Assembly (NCBI GenBank): GCA_038277395.1
Contig: CM076189.1
Coordinates: forward strand, 238,764,653 to 238,828,652
Source of the DNA: Dryocosmus kuriphilus
Lineage: Eukaryota > Arthropoda > Insecta > Hymenoptera > Cynipidae
Length of the DNA: 64,000 nt
Direction: 5' to 3'
Of this stretch, positions 18,131 through 32,200 are shown piece after piece (the first letter of the stretch is position 1; each line of letters starts with the position of its first letter). Below the pieces are notes generated by a model. The model ran no database searches. It was not told the origin of the DNA and saw only the letters and a program-made list of their open reading frames with translations. Made by a program: the position numbers and the translations under genes.

Positions 18131-19529
18131 GCGCAATCATCTTATTTGCGGTGCGCGATGAACTAACACGTTCAAAAAGGGCAGAATAAATCTCATTTCT
18201 ATGTTTAGAGAGACTTTATTGATTAAAGTAGAAAAGTAATAGAAATTAATTATGGATACGACAAGGTCTGGTTAAGATCTTTTAATTGATCAAATTCACG
18301 GTAATTGAGATTTTAAAAAGGAAACTATAAAGGATTTTACTTCAGTAAGTTTATGAGTTTACTTGATAACCAAATTAAATAGCCAGACCTACCCCGTGTC
18401 CATAAATATAACTAGGCTTAAGATTTTATATTTCAGAATGACAGGTTTTAAGGAAACCTCGAGGAAATGCCTCTCAAAAACTAATATAGTGCATACATTA
18501 CAAGAAAACTTCTAAGAATATAGTTAGGGTAGACCGTGAGAATCGTTCTGGAGAGTAATAAAAATGCAATTTTATATTTTTATTGATTAAAGGAAACAAA
18601 TTCCGAGAACGGAGTCTCCGATTTCCAATGTACATAAGATTTTCTAAACAGAGCATGTAACCGAATTTCCAGAACGGTCTCGTAAAATAGAAATTTATGT
18701 GAGTACCAGGGACGGACCCTTAGTCGTGGGGTGCGCAGCGAGGGGGGCCGCCCTTACAGTTTTTAGGGAAACTCTAGCCAATGAAGGGTAAGAAAAACGT
18801 CTTAAGGCAAAAATGACTAAGTGGGGACTTGCAAGAGAGGCTCGAAGATCCCTCTCTGGTCACTCAAAAACGGCGCATTTCGTTTTCTCTACAACTCGAG
18901 AAGTTCGTCTCGCTCTCGAGCTCGTCATTAAAACTCTCAGTAAACACCATTTTTTTATCTTTTATTATTTCCTAATAATTCCCGAAACTTATCTTTATAA
19001 GTCGACCGCGGACTTAAAATATTTTAAACGGCCCGCGTAATACAAAGTGTGGTAGAAGAACTCAACCCAGGCGGCCTCAGAGCGGTGTCGTTACAAACTT
19101 GTAGTTCCCTCCTTGCTCTCTCCCCGATCACCACAATCGATATAGTTTGCCAACAGGTGGTTGGGGCGCTGTCAGCAACTGCCGTCGCGCCCCTTGACAC
19201 ACACAAATAAATTCTGTACGCGGAAATTCTACATAACACTTCAAAACAATTGAAAAATAACATTAAAAAAATAACTATCAGTGTAATAATTTTTTGTTAA
19301 TAGTCTGCAAGTATAATAAAGAAAAAATTATATAAAAATATTTTAAAGTGTGAACTTATAATTTAAACTTATAAATTTGTGATTTCATGTCTTCTCTCAC
19401 AATGGAATAAAATTTTACAATCAGTTGGGAGATTAGATGCCAGTTTTGAGAAAAACGGCTTCAAAAAATTCTTCGTTACTCTTAAACGATTGAAAAATAT
19501 ATGTATTTCTGAACTTGTCTATAGTTTCA
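18131..19529. other. Non-coding stretch, probable LTR then unknown
   Basis: AT-rich. Contains likely LTR sequence at its start. At 18710-18770 a short GC-rich segment (cagggacggacccttag) resembles one end of the hAT MITE at 43945 but has no partner end. 18820-19200 is GC-richer with short ORFs that I cannot assign. No gene is supported. Confidence 0.4.
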
Positions 19530-19586
19530 GGCAGCGCAGCGCTCTAAGTTTCTAGTCGGAAGTTTGCGGGCTCGATTCTCGCTGCC
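19530..19586 (+). other. tRNA-like remnant beside repeat copy 1
   Basis: ggcagcg at 19530 pairs with cgctgcc at 19580-19586. A T-arm-like gcgggctcgattctcgc overlaps the 3' strand. The D arm is missing and the stems overlap, so it cannot be a working tRNA. It may be a SINE head. Confidence 0.2.
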
Positions 19587-19612
19587 TCCACTTTTTTCAA
19601 TTTTTTTGTTGC

Positions 19613-20745
19613 TTTTGCATTCTCATCAGAGAAGGTATTAGATTTATGTAAAATTTGACTTTTGCGAATTTCATGAAATCTCCATGTTTTGAGACCTCCT
19701 GAATCCGAAAAAACAGTTTTTACATCGGTTTCTGTCTGTCTGTTGTCGTCGTCGTCGTCGTTGTCGTCGTCGTTGTCGTCGTCGCTGTCGTTGGAGTCTG
19801 TTCCCACGATAACTTTCGAAGGACTAATCGGATTGGATTGCGCTTTGGTACACTTCTTTAAGGGGTAAAAAGAAAGGACGAGTTCGTTAACCAGCGGTTT
19901 TTGACTACCGGTTATGGTTTTATCCATCAAAAACGGTTTTCACAAAATCAAAAAATCCATTTTCCGGCTAAACTATGAGAGATAAAAAAAAATGTAAGAA
20001 AATAAAATTGTTCACCTCAAAAAAATCTATAAATTTTGTCTTAAACGTTTTTTGATAAAATGAACGATTTTTGTTTTAATCAAGAAAACGCTATTAAAAT
20101 TAAAAAACTCTGGTTTCCCGACAAAATATTCAAGATACAAAAAAATGGTAAGAAACAAAGTTGTTCAATTAAAAAAGATCTACAAATTTTGTTTTAACCA
20201 TTTTTTGATAACTATGCAAGATAAGGAAAAATTATAAGAAACAAAATTATTCATCTCCAAAATATCTACAAATTTGCTCTCTATCATTTTTTTGAGCAGA
20301 CGCGCAGTTTTTGAGTTATTCGTGAAATATGTTATGAAATTTAAAGAAAACCAATTTTCAGCAAAACTGTGCAAGATATGAGAAAATATTAACAAGCAGA
20401 ATTGTTCAACTTGGGAAGGGCTACAAAATTTATTTATAAGATTCATCGTTTTACTTTTAAGAATCGAAATCCTGTATTGTGAAAATTTGGAAAATCACAA
20501 AAAAACTTTCCCAATCTACAATGTGTTTAAAAAAAGTGTAATTATCGAGCGCGAAGCGCGAGTGTCATGATGAGAATGTATTCCTTAGGGGCGATAGAGC
20601 CTTAAGTAAAACAATTTCTTTTATATTTTTTAATTTAAAGGTTTGTACGATCCGTAAACACCGAGCGCGAAGCACGAGTACCAACAGACGCGCTCATACT
20701 TCGCGCGAAGCGTGCGATGAGAATGTGTCTACGAAGCGGGCAAAA
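19613..20745. repeat. Dispersed ~1.1-kb repeat, copy 1
   Basis: Shares its whole structure with 59037-60097 and 60299-61350. It begins with cattctcatcagagaaggta and ends with gatgagaatgtg, an inverted match of about ten bases. Inside are a gtcgtc trinucleotide run (19741-19795), about four degenerate 120-140 bp units with actatgcaagata and ctacaaatttt, and terminal gagcgcgaagcgcgag palindromes. A minus-strand ORF (19544-19930) is found in all copies, but with different lengths of Asp run; coding is doubtful. The family is not recognised. Confidence 0.8.
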
Positions 20746-21164
20746 TTTTTTTATGAAAGTTCTTAACTTTATCGTTTTGTTTAAATTTGTTGCATATTTT
20801 AAAATGAGAGAATTATTTTTCAACCTTGTAAGACGGACGACGAATTTTTTAAAGCCGTTTTTCTCGAAACTGGTAAAATATTACGTCCTAGGAATTTCAC
20901 AATTTTAGTTTGTGGCCATAGTCTTTCTTTACTAAAATTAATGAAAACTAAAAGTGGCTTTCAAAAGAATCAAATTGAATCCTTAAAAATTAAACAATTT
21001 TACGAGTAGTGTTTGAAATTGAACAACTTATATTTAGAAGTGCTCATAAATCTGTAACTGAACTCCGAAATATTAAAGTTACTTCAGTCAAATTCTTGGG
21101 ATTATTTTAAACTTTCAAAGGCAAGTTGTTTGATTATTTAAATTGTGGATTTCAAATATTTAAA

Positions 21165-21415
21165 AAATTTTGTGAATATTATTTAGCAATTTTTCATTTT
21201 AAATTCGTAGTTTGCGACAGGTGCGTGACCGGACATGTTGGGTACTTGTTTTAATTCTAATTTGTAAATGAAGTCCTCTAAAATTTGGAAACCTTACGAG
21301 ATCGAGCTCTGATATAAGCAATTTATTGAGATATTTTTAGAAAAACTTTACTAATCAAGAAAATGTAGAAAATGGCTGGGATTTAAAATGATCAAGCTTT
21401 TTGTCAATCATCCAC
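21165..21415 (+). repeat. Diverged direct repeat A, unit 1
   Basis: Similar to 22155-22412. Shared segments include tttgggacaggtgc-like, tgatataag(c/t)aatt and ttttgtcaatca(t/c)cc. Confidence 0.7.
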
Positions 21416-22154
21416 TTGCTGAAATAGGATTTTAACCTTTTTTGAATGCAAAGCTTCGGAAAAATCGGAAATATTTTTTCTTAATCTACAGAATCGATAA
21501 ATTTTACCAATTTTTAACGATTCTAAATTTCATTTCATCTATATGTAAGAATCTAATTTTTATCGCCCTCTCAAAAAAGAAAACTATTTTTAGAAACAGT
21601 GCATCATATATTAACAGATAGTTGACCATACTAGAGAATGAGATTTTAGAGAAATAAAAACTTTCTAAAACGCCCAAAATATTTTTACGTGATTAAGTCA
21701 AACCCTAGAGAGTATTAAAATATAAAACTATGAGATCAAGAAATATATTTGTGATAGGTATGAATTTTAAGCTTAAACGATTTACTTTGTGCCGACTTTA
21801 GAGTGTCAAAATATACTTTCATTTCATAGAGTAATAATGAACCGGACATTTAATAAGAAATATTATACGAACATAGTGATCATTATTTACTTTTATTTGG
21901 AATCAACGTTGATAAATCAATTTTTTCCTATACTAAAATCTTCGTAGGTGTAAAATAACTTTAGCCTGCATTATGAGCAGTTTGAATAATATTTTTCGAG
22001 TTTTACTCTATAATATCAATGCCGCGTGACCAGACAAAAAACTTGTGGGACAGACTTTGAAGTGATATTCGAAATCTTTAACTCTAAAATATTAAGCCTC
22101 CTTATTAATTGTTATCTTTTTCAACTTAATATACGTTATATTTCTGAATTTCAA

Positions 22155-22412
22155 ATATTTAAAAATTTTTGTTAATATTAATTAGAAATTTTTCATTTTA
22201 AATTTGTAGTTTGGGACAAGTGCCTGACAAGACATTTTGGGTAGTTTTTTATTCATAATTTCTAAAAGAGATCGTCTAAAATTTTGAATCTTTACGATAT
22301 TGTACTTTGATATAAGTAATTTTTTGAGATATTTTTAGAAAAAATTTGTTAATCAAACAAAGTGTGGAAAATGGTTGGGGCTTAAAGTGGTCAACTTTTT
22401 GTCAATCACCCG
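22155..22412 (+). repeat. Diverged direct repeat A, unit 2
   Basis: Second unit of the pair, starting about 990 bp after the first. Age is suggested by many substitutions. Confidence 0.7.
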
Positions 22413-23424
22413 TATAATACTTTATCTTGCAATTTCCAGACTTTCCTAAATTTAATATTGTTTAAGGATTTCGATAAAAAATAAGATTTTTTCGAATAAA
22501 TTGAAATTAATAATCTTGTAAAATTTGTAAGTCTTAGATTAGAAATTAAGGATTTGGTGCATTAATTCTCAAGTGTTTCCACTAAAAAAATCAAAGTTGT
22601 TCGATCTATTGAGTCAAACTTAGTCACGACCTTTCCTCTGATCATAAGCATTCTAAAAAAAAATATATATTTGACCTTTACAAATAAAGGTGCAAACCAT
22701 ATTTGAGTTTTTTTTTGGAAGAAGGCACATTTTTTATTTTTACATTCTCATCTGAATGAGAAGGTATTAATTTTATTTTTTTATTTGAAAAGAAAGCTGA
22801 GGTGTTTTCCTTCAAAAGCTATCAGGTTAAAAAGTGGGATTCTAATTTTTTATTTATGAAAATAAGCATTTAATGGTTTTTGAGACAATACCACCTTTTT
22901 TGGTGGTATTGAACTGCTAATTATTAATTTAAAAAATGTTGTCTATGACCGTGTTTCAATAGGTTTTTATACCTTCAAAAATGAAGGTTAACAATCAACT
23001 TTACTTTTTCTCATAGGACACTTTTTTAAAAATTTGTCTTTTGTCTAGAAAGAAAGTTAAGGAGAAAATAGTCAATATAGTTTGGACCTAAAATTAATCG
23101 TGAAAAAGCTACTGACGGATTCAATACTTACCAATACTTTTTTTGATAGGCTTTTTAAATTATACTATTTTCAAAATTTAAATTTTAAACCAAACAATCT
23201 AGTATACTTCAATTTAAACGCAACTTGAAGCATTTAATTAAAAATGCTTTCAATTAAGGAAATATTTCGAAAAGAAAACTAAAAGTGACTCTTTCAAAGG
23301 AAGACAAAAAAATAAAAAAAAGTGACTCGCTGGTAATAAGCATTGGAAATTGTACACTTTCACATTTTTAATATTTAAAATTAAACAATTACAAAAGTAC
23401 AAATCTAAAAATTGAAATTATCAA

Positions 23425-23560
23425 ATTAAATCCTCAAAAAAACAATTTTACGAGTAGTGCTTGAAATTAAGCAACTTATATTTAGAAGTACTTATAAAAC
23501 TGAAAAATTTCGAATCGTAGCGAAAGAATTTGAAAACGAACTCCGAAATATTAAACGTAC
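23425..23560 (+). repeat. Diverged direct repeat B, unit 2
   Basis: Matches 20975-21075: shared caattttacgagtagtg and gcaacttatatttagaag-type strings and gaactccgaaatattaaa. Confidence 0.65.
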
Positions 23561-25500
23561 TCTATCCACACGGCATGAAATATTGCAGCGAAAATTTCAA
23601 AGAAATATTACAATGAAACCTTGTGAACCTTGTGATCTAGCACGTATCAGGCATAAAAGTTAATTAATAAATTTCTTAGTCTACCGAGTCAGTGTGCTTC
23701 TCGAAAATACTAAGTCTCTGTCAAATTAAATCTCTTTAACTTAACAAGAATCCACTAAAATTCAGGGATTCACTAATTAATCAATCAGTTACTCTTAATT
23801 TCCTTCTCCTGGATTTCTTTTTATCCAAATTGAAATACAAAATGTTCGCGCATTTTGTTGTCCCAGGAGGTGCTGCCTCTAGCGGCTAAACGATGCGTAA
23901 ACAATCGTTAGGAGATTGTTACAGGGCTTTAAGAAATTTGCTAATGTTAAGTTTCAGAGTCAAAAAAGGTTACAAAAAACTGACTTTTATGAACTAATAA
24001 ATCAGCTAGTAAGGGTTGGTGTAAATATTAAGAATACGTGATTGAATGGAATATTGAGGCTAAAGGAAATAGATAAGCTGTTAGTTAAAACAATCTTAAG
24101 AGTTGAGCGTGAGAATGAAATGTGAGAGAGCTTAGAGTCAAAAGTAATCAGAAACTTTCAGAGAATTAGTTAGATTTGAAACTGAAGATGTTTTGCAAAG
24201 TTAAGGCTATGGTTTATTACGACGTTTTAATAGTGTTAGAAGAGAAGCATAGTTTATAGAAAGTAATAAAAATGACGAATTTGACACTCTGTTTGACTAT
24301 AAGGTTTCGGTATCGCCCCAGGATATTATCGTGAACGTGACTTGAGATGGTTTTTGGCACCAGATTTATCAGACAAGAGTAGGACTGCGCAAGGGATCCG
24401 CGATGTGCGAGGGGCCCGCGGGAGCTCAGAGCAACGATGAAGTTCGATTAGATTTCGATCCACATCCGACGTGGAACCTTTGCCTCCGCCGTTTTGAACC
24501 GAATTAATTATGGATTTAAAGTTACGGACTTAGAATATTTTCGTGTATTGATTGATTTGGAACTTACTAAATTCTGTCTACAGTTATTCTACTCAAATTC
24601 CCTCTCGTTTGCTTGATTTAAGGAACAATATTTCACGAATTTCTCGAATTTAAAGGAACATCGTTGGAATTAAATCCCTCATTCCGAGTTTGGCGAGAAG
24701 ACTGTTCAGTCTAAGGTGAAATTGCGAACCAGCATCTGGGACCTTCATTCTGAATTCATTCGAAATTAGAGTTTGAATATGAGCATTTAACTAATTCGAA
24801 TTTCGCGCCTAAAAGCATTCGGATCCGTTACAGGGCAGAAAAAGTGATTACCTATATATATAATTCCCCCACTCTGACACCCCGACGCGCATCTAACCTT
24901 TATAATATTAATATCTTTGACTCTATGCTGAGCTTGACAAGTCGCCATCCTCATACGTTGCCAACCCTGGGTGTTGCGTGGATAAATGAAAACTAGGTAG
25001 TAGAAGTAGATCCCGACATTACCAGCTGTATCTGCTTATCTTTCTTCCTTTTTAAAAAACAGCTGACTGATTTTTCCACATAATGATTGAAAGTGGTTGA
25101 AAATGGTCAACGCAATACATCAACTTGGCTTCTTATCATCGGATGGGTAAATAAATAATTTGAAATTAACTTTCTCAATGAACAAAATTCCTCAAAAAGA
25201 TCTTAGGTAATTTACCCGACTTTTCACAATTTCCGTAATTTTTCATTCCTCATTTGAGCTAACCACGAGTTGGAGGAAGTAAACGGAATAGTGGCTATGA
25301 GTGACTAGAAGAAAAAGAGATAAAGGGCGAGAAACTAAAAACATAATCCTCTCGTGTTGAGCGAGTTTCGACTGGTTTCAACACGCTCGCGTGTCGCAAC
25401 TAGAAAGCTCTTCCACCTCTTGATTTTGTTCCTTCCTTTGTGATTGATCCTCGACGCAATTTTGTTTATCCTGAAGAATTATCCCAAGCAATGAGATATT

Positions 25501-26134
25501 AATCATTTAAAATTACACCGTATCGAAAATGAACAAGCGGGGGAGTCAACCATCGCGGCTGTTCTACAGGTTCTAGAAAGGAGAATCTAAAAGATAAAAA
25601 GTGTGTGAAGCGGCAGATGGTCGAGGTCTTTCCTCAACTGGCATAAACAGACACACAGTGCTTGCAATTAACCTCTCATCTCTTAGTCTCTTCGCATTTG
25701 TTCCTGATTCCACCATCAACCATCAACGTTGTTAAACGTCGCCGGTCACCCTCCGTGGCTCCGCCACTTCTACTTTGCCCCCCTTCCACTGAATTCCCTG
25801 CTCTTCAACAGCGCCGCTGACAACAACCACACGCGGACAGCGCCACCGTCATCTAATTTATAATTTTGTAACCAAGAGCAGCAACATCGCTTTGGCTAGC
25901 AGCACCACCAATCGTGATCCATAGTAGCAGCCATCGAAGCCACCTCGGGAACAGGAAAAGAAAATGCCCGTGAGTCCGCGGGCGGCAGCGTGATCAAAAT
26001 TGATCAAAATCATGGAGGAACAAGTCTAATTACGACGGGACGAATTGTCCGCGTTGCTTGCTTTGGGCGCACCCTCGAAGAGTTCGAGACCTGGCACTCG
26101 ACTTCCTCTGCTGTTGCTGCTGCTATTCTTCCTC
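25501..26134 (+). promoter_or_regulatory. Upstream and 5' UTR region of dco
   Basis: GC-richer than its surroundings from about 25690. It holds CT-rich and (tgctgt)n-like segments leading to the ATG at 26135. No TATA box with good spacing was recognised; a TATA-less housekeeping-type promoter is plausible. The transcription start is not determined. Confidence 0.4.
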
Positions 26135-26210
26135 ATGGAGCTGCGCGTCGGCAACAAATTCCGTTTAGGACGGAAAATTGGGAGCGGTTCCTTCGGAGAC
26201 ATTTATCTAG
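26135..26210 (+). CDS. dco: dco exon 1
   Basis: Encodes MELRVGNKFRLGRKIGSG and the rest of the glycine loop. Donor gtaggt; ends in phase 1. Confidence 0.95.
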
Positions 26211-29200
26211 GTAGGTAAATCCTGATATTTTGATCTGTGATATGAGGAATTTGTGAGTATGTTGCCCCACCTCACCCTGCTCTTCAAGTCTGTTTTGCAC
26301 TTGCTTTTGCGCGTTTTCCCCCCCCCCCCCCCCCCCCCCCCCCCCCTTTATACACCTACAAGCTTTCAAGCCTTCCTTTCCTTATTTCTTGCTCTGATCC
26401 TTTTTTCAAACCCGAGAGTTTACACTAGTGAGCCAGGTATCAACATTCCAATCAGTTTTGGATCCACCTTCCATCTGATTTTTGTCTTGTCTCGAAATCG
26501 CCCCGAGTTTGTAATTTTACTATAACGATAGTTGGACCGTCTCAAATTTAGTCCTGGAAAAAAATTCTGTCTGTTTAAAATCCCGTCATGATATGTCATT
26601 TTTTAATGCGGATATTTATTTCCTGATTATTTTTTTATCCTTTAATTCTCAGCGTTAGCATTCCTTACTGGAATGGAAATCTCACTTTTTAAAGTTAACT
26701 CTTGATTAAAAATTTCTTCTAATAAAAATTTGCCACTCCAAAATGATGTCTAAAATTCTGAGTGGTTAGTCGTAAAAAGATTTACTGGATTTACAGTCTA
26801 AAAGGTACGTTGCTCTAAAATTCACTCTTGGTTAAAAATTCGTTCTTGCAAAAAATCTATCGTTTTTTTATGTTCTGTTTTGCAAATTCCTCGCTCAATA
26901 TAATGGTTTTAAAATGCTGTTTTGCTTTCAAAATTCAATGGTTAGTTCTCCAACAATTTTTTTTTTTTTGCTTGATCAAGCTTTATCAGAATTTTATCTA
27001 TTGTAATCGAAAAAAAATTATGTGTATGTAATTTTTTAGGCTAGAATTTATTGATGACAAAGAATCAACCATTCTTCCTATATTGCTTAAGTTACTATAA
27101 AAATATGTTTTAAATTCATTTTTACGGAATAGTGATTTTGTTTTTTAAAAGACGACCTTGCAAGTTACGCGATAGGTATGGATTTCATTGGCACCTGATT
27201 TTCTGTTCTTTTTTTTTTTGGCTACGATAAAGTACTACATGTAAGAAAATTAAGTTCTTGATGTAATAATATGATACGTATAGATTTCTTTGACACCTGA
27301 CTTTCTTTTTATGTGTTTGATTTTTAATCAAATAAACAACAAAAAACCAGGTTATGAAAAAATTAATTTTATATTTACCCTTGTAATGAAAATTTAAAAT
27401 CTATTCTTGTAAACATCTTGCTTTAATAATAATTTTCCATTTATCAAAATTCGGTTTATTATTGTGTTTATATTCCCTAAAATTTGACCTTGCTAAAAAA
27501 ATTAAGTCTTAAAAGAAAACTGTTAGCCTTGCTTCAAAATTTGGCCGCTTTAAAATTAGGATTTGCTTTCAAGTTAGGTATCTTGTTTTATTATTTGTTC
27601 TTAATGATACAAAAATCTGCTGTTATACAAAAGTCGATCTTGATTTAAGAATGTGCTTTTCTCCGAAGTTTTGTTCTGTATTAAAATGTAATCGTTCTAA
27701 AAAAAATGGACCTTGTCTCGAAATTTGTTCATCAACAGTTTACTTTACAGCCATAGTTGGTCCTTTATTCAAATTAGGTGTTCTTAAAAAATAATTGATT
27801 TGCTCCAAAGTTTAGTATTAGTTTTGAGTTCAATTTTGTTTTAAAAAATGTGTTCCTGCTGTAAAAGTGTATTCTCCAGAATTAATTTTTATTCTAAAAA
27901 ATTATATTACTCCAAACGTTGATACTGTGTAAAAATCCATGCTTTTTTTAAAAAAATGGCCTTACTGTAAAGTGTATTACCAAAACTCAGCTTTTTCTTA
28001 GAGTCGGTATTTTCACAACATTTGATCTTGTATTCAAATTTAAATCTATTTGAAAATTCCGCTTCACTCCAAACAGTTTGTCTTGGTCCAAAAATTCAGT
28101 CTTTATCCCAAACTCAGTTTGTATCCCAAAGTTTTCTATTCAGTATCGATTTTTCTCGAAAATTGCATTTTGCTTCGCCATTCCACTTTGTTTCGGAAAC
28201 ACAAAGCATATACCCTGAAATTCTCAGCTCACTCCTTATTTTCATGTTGACGTTTAACTTATTTATTGAATTTTGCCCTTCAACAGTATAGTCAGTTCCT
28301 AATTTCTCATTTTGAATTTAAATGCGTATCTAAATGTGCGTTACACTTTCGCTTAATTTGTACTTAATCAACTCGTTTTTTATTTAGCTTTTTCATTTAT
28401 TTTTCATTTTCTTACAATCTAGTTGATCCTTTGGTCTTCGTCTAAATATAACTTGCAAGGGTAAACAATTTTCTTCGTGAGACTGCAATACTTTGTTTCA
28501 TGTTTTCTCGTGTAAAGAAAATTAATCATGATTTTACGAAATTGAAGAAATATTATTGGATGTGAAAATGTTGGGCCAAATAGAAAATATCTAATTGTTT
28601 TTTATTTTAATATTTTTATCAGTAATTGATCAGCTTTAAAGCATTAGAAAATGTTTGTCTATTTGTTTAAAACATTTAAAATTATTGTATGTTTAAGATC
28701 ATATAATTCATATTTTAAATAAATGAAAAAAAAAAAACGAGGAAAAATGACACGAGTAATGGATTTACCAATAAATCTTGAATTAAACATTTTAGTTTCA
28801 AGGACAAATAACCATTAATAGTTTAGATTCTATGTTTAATATTTATTTCTATTGTTACAACATTTATTATGAACACAAGAAAATCAGTGCTCAAAAACGT
28901 GTTATGAATAGATAATACTCAGTCAGTCGTAAGCAGGAAAGCTCCATAATTTTTGTTTTTAAAAAACTGGCGCTTTCTTCCTTTGTTGAATTAATTTGGT
29001 AAAGCTCGTTAAAAAGATGCATGACAAGAATCGAAATCTCGTAAAAGGAAAACAACCTAAAACTATGAAACTCACAATAAAAATTAGAGCATAAATAAGA
29101 AATGTTATTCTTGCATACGACAAATGCCACATAAAATATTTCGAGAAAGAATTTTTTAAAATAACCTTGGAAAGAAAGATAACGTGAAAAAAGTTAAAAA

Positions 29201-32200
29201 TCCTAATTAGATACAAGTCATTTTCTTCGCATTGTTTATTATTTGATATTAATCTTCAAATACATTGATTCTAAATCAGTTCAATTTTTCAATAGGCACC
29301 AATATTTCCACCGGCGAAGAAGTCGCCATAAAGCTAGAATGCATCAAAACGCGGCATCCCCAACTCCACATAGAATCCAAGTTTTATCGGATGATGCAAG
29401 GTGGTGGTAAGTATTTACATTTTAATTAGCATTTTTTCCTTTTAATTTGGTTTTAAAAAAAGCTGTAAAAAATTATAATTTTGTAATAAAACGTATGAGA
29501 AATATGTACTTAAAATTGTGTTATGAACTCAAATTTCTCTTTTCCCAAAAACAATCTCATTATTCCGTTTCACTCGGTTCACCTAGATAGTGGCGTATAA
29601 GAATTGAGTTATATGAAAGTCGCGATGTTGTAATTTGAATCGAATTACGTAAGACCTTACGGTTTGCTGATTTGAGTTTACATTTATGGTGGAGGTTTTT
29701 AGAGTATCGATTTTCTATTTTGTTATAATGTTGACACTGAGCCTTCAACTCGTCTCATTCTAGTTGGAATTCCAACAATAAAATGGTGCGGATCGGAAGG
29801 CGATTACAACGTCATGGTGATGGAATTACTAGGGCCATCCTAGAGGATCTCTTTAATTTTTGTTCTAGAAGATTTACCTTAAAAACTGTCTTACTCCTTG
29901 CCGATCAGTTGGTAAGTAATTCTGAACACCTTTCAAATACTAACCAAGCATATAAAATATCCCCATGTGCAAACTTATTTTCATAGAATACAAATTAGAA
30001 GAGTTGTGAATTTATGTATTCCAATTATACATTTATTATTATTTTAGAGGGTTAAAATTAATAATTCACATTTGAAATACCTAGAATGGTACTTTATATA
30101 GAACTTAAGGAAACAAAATCGTTAAATGCTACAAGGGAGGATTTTATGATTACATAATATTATCAAGCGAGGGTCTATCACAGGATCTGTTTTTGACGTT
30201 GTTACAAAACAAAGGATCCTTCAGAGAAACTTTTTGCCTACATTAAAAATACTTTCATTATGATAAAAAATTAATAAGGTTTCGAAGTTATTACGGTCTC
30301 TGTCGAAGAGAAGTTCTGAAAGAATGTTACAAAAATATGTTAATTAATATTTGAACGCACCCCAATTTTGCAAATTTTAAGACACTTTGGAAGAGAATAC
30401 GGGATTAGAATGAAGTATTGACTGTTGCTTCGTTCTAAGATAAGACCGAATAGATAATAATTACATCTATGTAGTTGTCTGCCGAGGGGAACTTGTCGTT
30501 TCGACAAGCGTCGTTTGTTTGCATTTTTTATTTCCTGGATGTAAAGTAGCAGACCCATTGAGCAAAGTCCGTACTGATATTGCACTGTTTATAACGATCG
30601 AATGTAAGATCATTGACACGCCAAATGAGTCTTCCGAATGTAAGTTTCAGGGTCGTCACTGGACTCGGAATTCGAAAATTTTTAAACGAACAAATCTGGG
30701 ATCTCATTAATTTGTGTCTTCACCCGGAATTTATTTATTTCATAAAAACCGCCCTTCTAAGTTCAGGAGCATACAATCAATTTTCTTTTTATAGGAAAAT
30801 ATCAAAACATAAAAATGTGTTAATTTTTTAAATCCATATAAAATTATAAACATTTTGTTTTAATGTTAATCAAATTGAAAAGTTTTTTATTTTAAGTTCT
30901 TCAATTCTAAAGGGCTTCATAATTTTTAATTTTTGAAAGCTTCGAACTAAAAAAAAATTACTATTTATCAGTGCTTCAATTTTCTTCATTTAAAAATTTT
31001 TTCCACTTTGGACGCTTTCCTTTATATTGCTTTTATTATTTACTTCTCCAGTTTATGCTTTTCCAAGCTGGCTTCCTTTTACAATGAAAATGATTGAACT
31101 CTGAACGTTCAGTTTTTCAATGTGTGTTGTGTCATTTTCCAAATCTTCACGGGTTTATGAATTTTCAGTGCATTTAATTTTGCATATTTGATGTTCAACA
31201 TTATTTAATTTCGGATGTTTTGAATTGAAAATTGATACATTTTCAGGGGTTTCATTTCTAAATGTTTCAATATTAAAGTTGTTCGTGTTAAGTTTTAAAT
31301 TTACAGTTTAAGATTTAAAATTGTTTAATTTTGAATGCTATAAATTTTTAATCCTTAACTTTAAAAGGCATCAAACATGGTCTTGTTTTCAGGTTTTCAG
31401 TTTAACTTTCTGTAATTTGAAGTTTGTTCAGTTTTTCAGTCGTTTAATTCTGAATGCTTTAATTTAAAATTCTTTAATGTGTTAGTGTAAAATCGTGAGT
31501 TTATGATTTTAAAAAATATGTTTCACCCTCATATTGTTTTCATTATATTATTGCAAAGAATACAATAGAAACGAAGTTTTTTATTCGTTCCAATTGACAA
31601 TTGTTTCTATAGCTTCTAAAAAGCCACTCCAATTAGACATTCACGGTCCAGTAAATTTCTCATTCCCTTTGATTTGCTTGTGACGATTATCAGAGGCAGC
31701 GACCTCGAAAGATGTGTCACAGACTGTATCTCATACTCATCTGACCATAGCCAGCATATGAAAATTTGCACATAAGGCCTCTTTCGTCTTCCAGGAACTC
31801 AGTGTATTTAAATTTTAATGCCATAATGTTTGTCACCATCAGATAAGCAGAACGGACTACATTCACAGTCGCAACTTCATCCACCGGGATATCAAACCCG
31901 ACAACTTCCTTATGGGACTTGGAAAGAAGGGAAACCTCGTGTATATTATAGACTTTGGACTTGCGAAAAAGTACCGCGATGGACGAAATAACAAGCACAT
32001 ACCATATCGGGAAAATAAAAATCTCACTGGCACAGCGAGGTAATTTTTTCTTTGCCGAAAGTTTTAATTTTTTTTAGACTAATTCCTGATTTAGGAACAA
32101 TCTGTTTATAACGTCTCATGTTAATAAGAGTTTTTCTTTTGATGAAAGACCTTATAACTTTTTATTAAATGCAGATACGCCAGTGTAAACACACATCTGG

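Larger units (their letters stand above)
20746..25500. other. AT-rich non-coding stretch with old duplications
   Basis: No gene is supported. Two diverged direct repeats are visible: 21165-21415 with 22155-22412, and 20975-21075 with 23425-23560. At 22740 the string cattctcatctgaatgagaagg resembles the end of the dispersed repeat. GC-richer segments at 23870-23930 and 24330-24480 have no recognisable product. Confidence 0.6.

Noticed and set aside
18710..18770. Second hAT MITE
   Set aside because: One end only resembles the 43945 element; no inverse end or target duplication was found.
23910..23930. LTR end or primer-binding site (gttacagggc, also at 24829)
   Set aside because: The two short matches are not supported by TG...CA limits or a tRNA match.
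26253..26525. Proline-rich ORF over the C run
   Set aside because: It is produced by the poly-C tract in dco intron 1.
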